A stretch of 64,000 nucleotides of DNA from Spodoptera frugiperda (lineage: Eukaryota; Arthropoda; Insecta; Lepidoptera; Noctuidae). This document shows positions 55,771-64,000 of the stretch, one piece after another; positions within the stretch are counted from its first letter, which is position 1; each line of letters opens with the position of its first letter. The DNA is taken from assembly GCF_023101765.2 (NCBI RefSeq), contig NC_064233.1:6285501-6349500 (forward strand). Direction: 5' to 3'. Made by a program: the position numbers and the translations under genes. The notes below the pieces were generated by a model. The model ran no database searches and was not told the DNA's origin. It saw only the letters and a list, made by a program, of their open reading frames with translations.

Positions 55771-56593
55771 TATGTCGCAGGGATCATGATAAAAACAGGG
55801 ATTTCGTCAAATCCCTAAGGGATTTGATCAAACCACGGCGGATGTCAAAATAACAACACGATTTTATTTTAAATCTGGTGATTTCACAAATCCCTCTAAA
55901 GAAATCTAGTGATTTGAACAAATCCCTAAATTGGTTCAGGGAAATGAATTAAGTAAACTGCGGTATTTTAAAGGTTTATTTTTTCAAGCAAGAAAAAAAA
56001 AGGATGGAATCATGGTTTCTGTCACGGCTCCGGTGATGCAGGGCTTCCGGCGATCCCATGCTCGCTAAGCGTCGCAGATGGCTCTCGCTCACCCCTGTAG
56101 CTTCGGCTCGTAGCCGCCTGCTCCTCAGCCCGCGGGCCGCCTCGCCCCTCCTACAACTACGCGATTTTTTTTTTTTAAACGTTGCCCCACATTAGAGATT
56201 TTCTCCTGTGTCGTAGGTGCGTTTACAAACATACAAGTTCACATACACATGACACCCAAACCCGAAACAACAATTTGTGGATCACACAAAGAGTTGCTCC
56301 GTGCGAGAATCGAACCCGCTTCCCGTTGCGCGGCAGCCAGTTTCCCGGCAATTTATAGCACCAACCGTGCAGTCAAATTTTTAATTTACAGTCTAGGGGT
56401 AGGGCAAACAAGACTACGTGCAGTCGATTTTGCAGCGAAATTCGGTCCTGTCACTTCACTAGCATTATCATTTCACTGAATTTATTCCTCCCGTTTAGTC
56501 AAATCACTCCGATTTGGTTAGGGAAATGATCAAATCGTGTTGTTATTTTGTGGTTTGATCAAATCCCTGTTTTTATCATATTCCTGCGACATA
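55771..56593. mobile_element. DNA-transposon-like TIR element (823 bases) with a nested SINE-2
   Basis: TATGTCGCAGGGATCATGAT at the left and ATCATATTCCTGCGACATA at the right, with further pairing through AAAACAGGGATTT / AAATCCCTGTTTT. No transposase ORF. Confidence 0.65.
56170..56350 (-). mobile_element. SINE-2 nested in a TIR element
   Basis: Reverse copy (CGTGCGAGAATCGAACCCGC, GGATCACACAAAGAGTTGCT) inside the 55771-56593 inverted-repeat element. Confidence 0.75.
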
Positions 56594-56854
56594 CACAACA
56601 ATACGTAACTTATATTTTTTCCTTTAGATTAAAGTTATTTTAATTAATATGCTACATTTATTTTACCTATGTATATTTAACTTATTTTAAGTACATAATA
56701 GTTATTATTTGTGTTTTTTCCTCAAAGTCACTGCTACGGTCACACCAATCGGGTAGTTGCTTCAGTCAAAAATACATATTTTTTACAATTTTTTCTGTCT
56801 GTCTGTCTGTCGGAACATGGTTGGATCTATTTTGACGGGACTTGATGCGGGTAG

Positions 56855-57025
56855 TAGTCGCATGGGGTTTGGAATTAGGCCCAGTATATGGCAATAGGCA
56901 TACCCCTTAACATGGGACTTGTAACACAAATGGTGAATAGTGGTTGTACATTGTATAGCGGCATTACTTACAGTTACGTGCACCTCTGCCTACCCCTTCG
57001 GAGATAAAAGGTGTGACGTTGCAAA
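56855..57025 (+). mobile_element. SINE-1, 5'-truncated
   Basis: Body and tail only (GGCCCAGTATATGGCAATAG ... GATAAAAGGTGTGACG). It lies in the gap between genes A and B. Confidence 0.75.
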
Positions 57026-57272
57026 GCTAAATATTGGTATGTAGACTATTTGTAACTAAATAAAAACCGAAATCCGCCTTCAACTCTTAAAAAATCGCGT
57101 GCAAAGCCGCGGGCGGAAAGCTAGTAAAGTATAAAAAGAACTATGTAATATGTGTATCTATTGTTACATTACAAAATAATTATTTTAGGAATAATAATAA
57201 TTGTTAAAATAAATAATAGATTATATTATGTATTGTTTAGTAGTGATAAATAAATTGTTATTAAAAAAATGG

Positions 57273-57280
57273 TATAAATA
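57273..57280 (+). promoter_or_regulatory. TATA box of gene B
   Basis: GGTATAAATA lies 65 bases before the ATG at 57338. An ACAGT initiator-like site at 57306-57310 is at the expected distance of about 30 bases. Confidence 0.6.
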
Positions 57281-57337
57281 AGGCACGGTAAAGCATCGCC
57301 GATGTACAGTTGTGCATGGCGTTCGTGCATCGAAAAC

Positions 57338-58478
57338 ATGAAACTTGTGCTTGTATTTGAGCTGTGTGTGCTGTCCGTGCTCGTAGCTGCACAGCACGAA
57401 CTAGCGGACCCGGACGAGAGACATGTACAACTTCGAAATGGTAACTATAAATTGAATATATGTACATAAAGCAGGCTACAATATGGGGTAGTTCAAGAAA
57501 GAAGTAAATAGGTTTCTTAATGGTCGGCAAAGCGCATGTAATGCTCCAAGTGTTGCAAGCGTTCATAGGCCACGGTAACTACTTACCATCAGGTGGGCCG
57601 TGTGCTTACTTGCCACCGTCGTGGTATAAAAAAATATACTTACTGGCATTTTTAAAGCATGCTTTTTCTTATTTCTTAAGTTTTGATATTTTCGAAATAA
57701 TAATTGGTCACGCACAAACAGTTGTTAACTTGTTACGTGTGGTACATAATCGAACCCGTGACACATTGCACAACAGTAGCGAATCACATTCCCTTTTATT
57801 TAAATATATTATAGGCGTAATGTTCCTATTAGTACGACATGTTATAATAACAATAGGGTAGATGACTAATTTTTATTTAAATGTTCGTATTGTAGATTAT
57901 TTTGAAATATTGGATATGTATTTTTTTTTCTTACGGAAACAAATACTTATGAAGATATATCGATTTAAAATATAGCGCGACGTCACTTCTAGGTACATTT
58001 TATACGTAGAAATGACGTATTTGCTCCCACTCCTAAACTTTGATTCGTTTTATCCAAGCATTGTTATCTTATACGACAAAATAAAAAAATACGTGTCTAA
58101 TATTTTTTCATTACCTAACTGACGGACAAAATAGATTTTTAATTTTCATACCCCGTCATCATCCCTATTATGTTACGTTATATTTCAGATATGGATGACT
58201 TTCATGAGGTGCTACACAGGCCCGTGAGGAGCACCCGTCGCCGGCACCATAACCGTCCAGGGCCTAATCCAAACCCGAAGCCAATGCCAGTACCAAAGCC
58301 AACACCTAGGCCAATGATATCTGCAAATGAGATTAATCAATATTACCACCGACGTAGAAGATTTTGGGGAAATAAAAAGAAATCGTACTCTGGACGGCAA
58401 AAACAGCGTCAACAGCACCACAAGCCGCCGTATGTGAAACGACAGAATCTGTATAGGTACAATAGAAATAAATGGTGA
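57338..58478 (+). CDS. Small secreted basic Pro/Arg/Gln-rich protein, gene B (2 exons, 130 aa)
   Basis: Exon 1 is 57338-57440 (MKLVLVFELCVLSVLVAAQ signal peptide, then HELADPDERHVQLRN) and exon 2 is 58189-58478, after TATTTCAG, with the same phase-1 junction as gene A. The mature part has an acidic DMDDFHE start, a Pro/Asn/Lys stretch (PNPNPKPMPVPKPTPRP), ISANEINQYYHRRRR, then a Lys/Arg/Gln/His-rich tail to NKW. It is a clear paralogue of gene A, transcribed divergently about 1.8 kb away. Exon 1 is more similar between the two than exon 2, where only the layout and the ANxI..(I/Y)Y core are kept. Function unknown; secretion is inferred from the signal peptide. AATAAA at 58799-58804 could serve as poly(A) signal, which would put a repeat in the 3' UTR. 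Confidence 0.8.
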
Positions 58479-58492
58479 CAAATAAGTGCGCT

Positions 58493-59226
58493 TAAGTGTG
58501 GGAGAGTCATGCTTCAAAATCAAAGTCAAAGTCAAAGCATTTATTTCAATTAATCCTAAATTAGGCACTTTTGAAACGTCAAATTGCATTGTCCGTCAGT
58601 TCGTCCGTCAGTGAAGCTAGGCGCTCGTTCCAAAGTGTTGCTTCGAATGGAGAAGAACGAGCAAGAAATTCCATCGTTACTCTTTTTAAAAAAATGATTT
58701 TTACAATATCTCTGATACATTATTTGATCATTTACCTATTGTATAATTATATATGTAGGAACAATGTAACGACAATACAGCGTCAAAACTAATGGGACAA
58801 TAAAATCAATTTGTGAAGAAAAAATAGCGGTTGTTTCAAACATAGTGCCCACATATGTACGCTTACGGCACTTCGGCATGAATGGGCCGGCTCGACCGGA
58901 GTGATAGCACGGCCTCACAGAAAACCGACGTGAAACAACGCTTGCGTTGTGTTTCGTTTCGTTGGGTGAGTGAGGTTACCGGAGCCCAATTACCCACCTT
59001 CCTAATGCTTCCAAGCCCCGATTCCCTAACAATCTTTAAATTCCTCATTGTATTAAATTTATTAAATGTAAATTTGTTTTTGTATGTGTGCAATAAAGTA
59101 TAAAATAAATAATTTACTTAACCCTCAAAGGCTGGCGGCGCAGTTGTAACGCCTCTGGTGTTTCGGGTGTCCATGGGCGGCGACGAATGCTTACCATCAG
59201 GTGATGCGTTTGCTCGTTTACCGGCT
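58493..59226 (-). repeat. rep-C copy split by a nested insertion
   Basis: Starts AAGTGTGGGAGAGTCATGCT (58493), is interrupted by about 350 bases (58516-58868), resumes at CTTCGGCATGAATGGGCCGG and ends TTTGCTCGTTTACCGG. A second AT-rich insert lies near 59047-59122. Confidence 0.65.
58516..58868 (+). repeat. Repeat inserted in rep-C downstream of gene B
   Basis: Begins AAAATCAAAGTCAAAGTCAA, a run typical of the ends of moth non-LTR elements. It splits the rep-C word GCTTCGGCA. It carries the AATAAA at 58799-58804. Confidence 0.5.
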
Positions 59227-59460
59227 TATACTAAAAAAAAATTGAATAACATATAAATTTTTATAATTTTTTTTTGTTTTATTAATGGTCAGTTTGTTCA
59301 ATTGGTTCAATTTATTTACTATAGACATAAAAAAATGTGCTCCATAAATACAAACAAGTTATTTGTAAAATAACGCAATAAAAACTTTTATACAATATAT
59401 CAAAATTATAGTTTCATTTGCTTCCTAGTTTTTTCAATAATAAAATAGTGAATAAAGTTG

Positions 59461-59732
59461 GTCGACGAGGACAAGCGGTCTCGGGTTTCATTCCCGGGTC
59501 GGGTAAAGTATTACTAGGCTTTTTCGGTTTTCCGAAAAATTTTCAGTAGTAGCACGGACTCTGCAAATCCGCCCGGTATATGATAATATGATAATATCAC
59601 CTCCTATTACATGGAACCTGTAACATATATGGTGAAAAGTAGGTGTACATTGTATAGCGGCATTACGTGCTGTAATGTGCAGTTGTGCACCTTTGCCTAT
59701 ACCTTCGGGAATAAAAGGAGTGACGACAAATA
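59461..59732 (+). mobile_element. SINE-1 inserted in one copy of a duplicated segment
   Basis: Head TCTCGGGTTTCATTCCCGGG, tail ATAAAAGGAGTGACGAC. AATAAAG flanks it on both sides, a likely target duplication. Confidence 0.75.
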
Positions 59733-59824
59733 ATAATAAATTAAATAAAGATTGTGTGTATGTTTGTTATTCAAACGGCTGAACGGATCGGTATAATATT
59801 TAGAACAACCATAGATTCAGGTCT

Positions 59825-59912
59825 TTTTTTTAAGGGGATGAATCACCCCAGTTACTTGTTGCCGCCTTGGGCGAGGCGATTAGTGTCAAACTCTTACTGA
59901 CTAAAAACCAAG
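59825..59912 (+). repeat. rep-B fragment
   Basis: 5' half only (CCTTGGGCGAGGCG, AACTCTTACTGACTAAAAAC). Confidence 0.6.
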
Positions 59913-60591
59913 TTGTTTATATGGTTTATAATAACGCCCTAATTAATAAAAACCTTTATAAAATTTATCAAAATTGTAGTTTCATTTACTTACTGCTTTT
60001 TTCATTAATCATGAAATAAAGTTTGTGAGATTGTATGTTTGTGTGTCGTCAAAACAGTTGAACGGATCGGTATAAAATTTGGAACAACCATAGATTTTGG
60101 TCTGGATTTAACACATAGGCATATATTTTTAATCGCACGCCATGCGGTAAGTAAATATTATGAATTAATTTTAGGAACCATTGTGTTATACAACAATACC
60201 TATTTACAAATGCACTGTGACACACGACTACACAAATCCAGTTTACCATGGTCTCGCTTTGTATGATCCTTCCGCACATTTGACGGTCAGTTTATACTGG
60301 TTATATGTTGCTTTATGGGTAAACTTTACAACAATGTGCTTATATTTAAACAATATTACGAATTACAAACTAAATATAATAATGCATTATAAGTTATAAC
60401 TGTAGAATTGTTAGTCATGTGTGCACGCGTCGTAATGCCAAGTTTAAAGCGTTATTTTAATTCAACGTAGGCTTTTTTGAAACGTACTTAAATAATATTT
60501 GGCGTGTTGTTTAATTGCTAAGGTGGGAATTAATTACCGATTTTTGGTTTTATATAGTGTACAGTGAAATCATCATCATCTGGAATCATCT

Positions 60592-60848
60592 TTTTTTATG
60601 GAATAAGCCGGTAAACGAGCAGACGGATCATCTGATGGTAAGCAATCGCCGCCGCCAATGGACACTTGAAACACCAGAGGCGTTATTATTGTGTTGCCGG
60701 CCTTTTGGGGGTTAGGAATTTAAGGGTTGTTGGGGATTGGGAAGATTGGGAGGGGGGTAATTGGTACTCCAGTAACCTCACTCACACAACGCAAGCGTTG
60801 TTTCACGTCGGTTTTCTGTGAGGTCGTGGTATCACTCCGGTCGAGTCG
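60592..60848 (+). repeat. rep-C copy
   Basis: TTTTTTATGGAATAAGCCGG to GGTATCACTCCGGTCGAGTC, truncated where LINE sequence begins. Confidence 0.65.
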
Positions 60849-60945
60849 AAATACGTCCACTGTTGAACAAAGGCCTCCCCCTTAGTCTTCCACGTAGAAC
60901 GACAAGCCGCCACCTGCATCCACTGGCTTACTGTCACTGGCAGTG
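60847..60945 (-). mobile_element. RTE-like LINE 3' fragment
   Basis: Nearly identical to 9985-10070 (ACGTCCACTGxTGAACAAAG, CACGTAGAACGACAAGCCGC). It begins exactly where a rep-C copy stops. Confidence 0.65.
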
Positions 60946-61047
60946 ATGTCAAATAACAAGAAATAATTTATTTTACTCTGTTATTTGGGCAGAACATTCC
61001 TTTAGAAACAATAAATTTTCACATAAATGAATCGTCAAATTCAGTGC

Positions 61048-61195
61048 TCCTTTTTTAAGGGGGAAGATTGTTTGGACTTCTCCCGCCTTAGGCGAGGCAG
61101 GAGAGTGTCGGACTCTTACTGACTAAAAACCACCCCGTTCCTACTCCTGCTTTTCGAGCCGGAACCCCGACAAAACCCGCTAGGTAGTCCGCAGC
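61048..61195 (+). repeat. rep-B copy
   Basis: Near-complete copy between a LINE fragment and the LINE end at gene C. Confidence 0.7.
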
Positions 61196-61384
61196 AGCAG
61201 AAGTGCGCTTGGTTTTTATATTTGACTGACTGGCGGCTACTTCACCTCCCCTGGCTCGACTTTTGGGGCAGCTATAACGTAATGAGGTAAAAGACGTAGC
61301 AGCTGGGGAGGACAAGTTTGACAGCCGACTAACATCTAGTGACATCTTGTGTTATAACAGTTCTATTTAATTTGGGTTAGGGTA

Positions 61385-61563
61385 AACGTGTTCTAGAGTG
61401 GAGACCGCGTCTAGGCAAGCGTAGTGTAGGGCGCCCTCCAGCTAGGTGGAGTGACGATATCTACAAGGTGGCTGGTAGTGGTTGGATGCGTAGAGCTGAA
61501 GATCGAGCTCAGTGGCGTGCCATTGGAGAGGCCTGTGTCCAGCAGTGGATGAGAACAGGCTGA
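61385..61563 (+). mobile_element. RTE-like LINE 3' end (C-terminal reverse-transcriptase ORF relic)
   Basis: Reads WRPRLGKRSVGRPPARWSDD then GWMRRAEDRAQWRAIGEACVQQW and ends TGATGATGAT, the usual end of moth RTE-type LINEs. It stops about 35 bases before the gene C initiator. Confidence 0.75.
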
Positions 61564-61597
61564 TGATGATATTTTGGATTGAAATCGGTTCTTCATT

Positions 61598-61606
61598 TCA
61601 GTCAGT
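61598..61606 (+). promoter_or_regulatory. Initiator-like site for gene C
   Basis: Two overlapping TCAGT motifs (arthropod initiator) lie 42-50 bases before the gene C ATG. The only TATA-like string at the right distance is a weak TATTTT at about 61570. Confidence 0.4.
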
Positions 61607-61647
61607 CTGTGAAGCTGGTTGTTCCAAATCGGAGATTCGTGTGCAGG

Positions 61648-62931
61648 ATGAGACCTATAATTGTGCTGTGCATGCTGCCTGTGCTGGCTGTGCAGTACGT
61701 GCACAAGGAGGAACTACCCCCAAAATTCCAACAAGGTAACTTTTAATTGACTTTCTTTGACACAAAATAATAGGGATGATGACGGGGTATGAAAATTAAA
61801 AATGTATTTAGAAAATCTACTAGTTTCGATATGTCGCGCAGCCTACTCCGTCATGATGAAGAGTCCTTCAGTGACACGAAACTAGTAGACCTTTTCTCGT
61901 AATCGAGTGAATCATGATTTTAAGTTAACTAGTGGTCGCCTAGTGGCCGAAATTCGACCATATACGATTTAATTTACAATACCACTTAACATACGTTCAA
62001 GGATAATTAATTATTTAACTCAAACTCAAACAAACTCCTTTATAAAACTCTATTCATATAAGACGTGAGAATATCATCGCAACGTCTTGTCAATTTTGAC
62101 GTTTTGTCAAATACGATCAGATACTATGCATGTGTGTGTAATGTTTTATTTATTGATTTAATGTACTTTATAAGCATTATTATTGAAAAATATTAGCGTT
62201 CTGCACTTCTCCTACACATAAACTATAAGTGTACCAAATTTTATGCTCCTACGTCCGCGCAATTTTCGTAAAAATGAATATAAAGTTTTTGCATCACGTA
62301 TTAATATATAGATTTAGTATGTTTCATGAGAGTATTTTGTTGTAAAACGAATATTTGTTTTAAAGTTATAGGTATTTGTATTATAGTTATATAATTTTTT
62401 GTTTCAGTTCTCGAAAACAGTCCGGAATTTCTTATCGATAAAAAAAATGATATAGAAATAGCTGTAATAGGGCCATTAAGTAAAATGTTAAAAATCTACG
62501 GACCAGGCGTTTACGTGTCAGAAATTAGCCAGCGTATTAAAGTGGTACCACTTGCCAAACGCCCACCACATACAACGCAGCAACACACGCTACCATCAGG
62601 TCGGAAACCGCTTCAACCACGACCACCGTATCAAAAGCCTCTCGACCAGAGAAAAAAGACTTTGAGACCGGGGTACCAACAGGCTCTACTTCAGAGACAA
62701 AATAATCAGAAGACCCTGGATCAGAGACGAAAGGTCCCGAGACTGGGGTATCAAAAGTCTCTCGATCAGAGAGGAAAGGTTATGAGACTGGCGAATCAGA
62801 GGCCATTACTGCAGAGGCGAAAGTATCAGATGCTACCGTATCGGAGGTTACAGACTCCGAATTTGAGAAGACAGTCTCAATCACGGCATAGGAGACCTGG
62901 TCATCGCAATCACACACTTCATAGATCGTAA
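61648..62931 (+). CDS. Small secreted basic Gln/Arg/Lys-rich repeat protein, gene C (2 exons, 203 aa)
   Basis: Exon 1 is 61648-61735 and exon 2 is 62408-62931, again with a phase-1 intron just after the secretion signal (MRPIIVLCMLPVLAVQ, then YVHKEELPPKFQQ). Residues 30-75 are a mixed, more ordinary segment (SPEFLIDKKNDIEIAVIGP, IYGPGVYVSEISQRIKVVP). Residues 103-171 hold about five degenerate 13-15-residue repeats around the core LDQRRKVPRLGYQK / LLQR. The tail is Arg/His/Gln-rich and ends HRS. It has the same exon layout as genes A and B and similar composition, but no clear sequence identity; common origin is inference. I know no family. The TAA is at 62929-62931. Confidence 0.72.
61805..61925. 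repeat. Foldback repeat in the gene C intron
   Basis: TCTACTAGTTTCGATATGTC and GTGACACGAAACTAGTAGAC are inverted; related to 165-250. Confidence 0.55.
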
Positions 62932-63107
62932 TCATCATCGATATATCAGCCATAAGAGGGGAAACAAGGAGTACCTAAAGTTTTTAAACTGACATGGTCA
63001 CTAACACTAAAATTGAAACGGGATATTTACCAAGTTTATCCGTGATCATGGCGCTTGCCACAGTGCCGAAATATCGGACACTCATAGAACTAGAAGATGC
63101 TAGATGC

Positions 63108-63392
63108 AACGCCACGCCTTTTATCGCAGAAGGGGTAGACATTACGGCACTTAATGCCGCTATATAATGTACACCCACTTTCCACCATTTAATTTATAAG
63201 TCCCATGTGATATAGGTGGTGAGCCTATTGCCTATTGCCATATACTGGACACATTTCCAGACTCCGTGCTACTACTGAGATATTTTCGAAAAGCCGAAAA
63301 AAGCCCAGTAATACTTTGCCCGACCCGGGAATCGAACCCGAGACCTCTTGTTCGACAGCCGCACTTGCGACCACTCGACCAACGAGGCAGTC
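63108..63392 (-). mobile_element. SINE-1, near full length
   Basis: CACGCCTTTTATCGCAGAAG to CTCGACCAACGAGGCAG. Confidence 0.8.
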
Positions 63393-63444
63393 ATAGAACT
63401 AGAAAAACATGGTAAATATCCCGTCTTAAGTTTCAATTCTAAAG

Positions 63445-63545
63445 AGTAAAGTTCCCTAAGAACATGGGGATCCTCCGACCAGGCGAGGTGATCGTGCCTG
63501 GCGGGCTTTCTGCCCAACTTTTGTTCGTTAGTATTTTCTATCCAT
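63445..63545 (+). repeat. Dispersed repeat rep-E, second copy
   Basis: AGAGTAAAGTTCCCTAAGAA through GCCTGGCGGGCTTTCTGCCC, about 90% like 45234-45335. Confidence 0.6.
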
Positions 63546-63561
63546 GTTCATTCGCATGTAA

Positions 63562-63663
63562 ACTTTTTTTATGGAATAGGGGGCAAACTGATGGTAAGCG
63601 ATCAGCACCGCCCATGAACACCCGCAACACCAGAGGAGTCACAGGTGCGTTGCCGGCTTTTAA
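63562..63663 (+). repeat. rep-C 5' fragment
   Basis: TTTTTTTATGGAATAGGGGG ... GGTGCGTTGCCGGCTTTTA. Confidence 0.55.
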
Positions 63664-63797
63664 ACTTCATAATGTGCGATGATGTGTGCAGGATTTTTGA
63701 CGTCATCCGTTGATTTGCTCGTCGATAGTCTGTGTGACTTCTGTTGTTTGTCACTTGTCATGTACATTGCCTCACAAACTCCTGCCTCAATGACTTC

Positions 63798-63862
63798 CAG
63801 TACCCTTAGTATGAGTTAGCTTTACGTTTAAAGCCATCTATGACTTCACGTTTGACGCGATG
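63798..63862. mobile_element. Foldback MITE-1 left fragment
   Basis: CAGTACCCTTAGTATGAGTT and a short continuation before SINE-2. Confidence 0.5.
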
Positions 63863-64000
63863 GCTGAGCAACTGGTTGCCGTGTAACGTGTAGCGGGTTC
63901 GATTCACGCAAGGAGCAACTCTTTGTGTGATCCACAAATTGTTGTTTCGAATCTGGGTGTCACGTGCTTTTTAATTTGTATGTTTGTAAACGCATCCACG
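63856..64000 (+). mobile_element. SINE-2 cut by the window end
   Basis: Head GTAGCGGGTTCGATTCACGC through TGTTTGTAAACGCATCCACG. Confidence 0.75.

Overview
The window looks like nuclear DNA of a lepidopteran insect, most likely a noctuid moth. It is AT-rich, its genes are split by standard GT-AG introns, and it is dense in moth repeats: two tRNA-derived SINE families, RTE-like LINE 3' ends running into TGATGAT microsatellites, Helitron-like elements ending in CTAG, TTAA-bounded elements and many short foldback MITEs. Species and family are inferred from repeat types and gene structure; no search was run.

Layout. (1) About 1.6-3.3 kb, minus strand: the start of an unrecognised gene that runs off the left edge. 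(2) 3679-25561, plus strand: Cyclin T, the P-TEFb cyclin partner of CDK9. It is reconstructed here as eight exons that join in frame to an 885-residue protein. The first seven exons carry the cyclin boxes and their C-terminal flank and are spread over 20 kb. The last exon is a very GC-rich 1.77 kb block encoding the disordered tail (poly-Q, His-rich, Lys-rich, three LxIxI motifs, Pro/Tyr end). (3) About 26-45 kb: a gene-poor, AT-rich stretch with foldback elements, a TTAA-bounded element and LINE relics. (4) 45613-50583, minus strand: an intronless 1656-residue gene with ankyrin repeats, a probable PD-(D/E)XK nuclease-like domain (FDDV...QAK) and a NACHT/STAND-type P-loop NTPase. This domain order resembles bacterial and animal defence NTPases and is the most interesting item. 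(5) 50.8-53.3 kb: a repeat cluster. (6) 53.3-63 kb: three small two-exon genes for secreted, strongly basic proteins. Two are clear paralogues transcribed divergently (53338-55561 minus, 57338-58478 plus); the third (61648-62931 plus) has the same exon layout but a different, repetitive mature region. (7) To 64 kb: SINEs and other repeats.

How the genes relate. Cyclin T is a housekeeping transcription-elongation factor and shares an apparent head-to-head promoter region with the unknown minus-strand gene. The ankyrin-nuclease-NTPase gene and the secreted basic cluster lie in repeat-rich accessory DNA. Both are plausible fast-evolving defence or secretion genes, but their functions are inference only.
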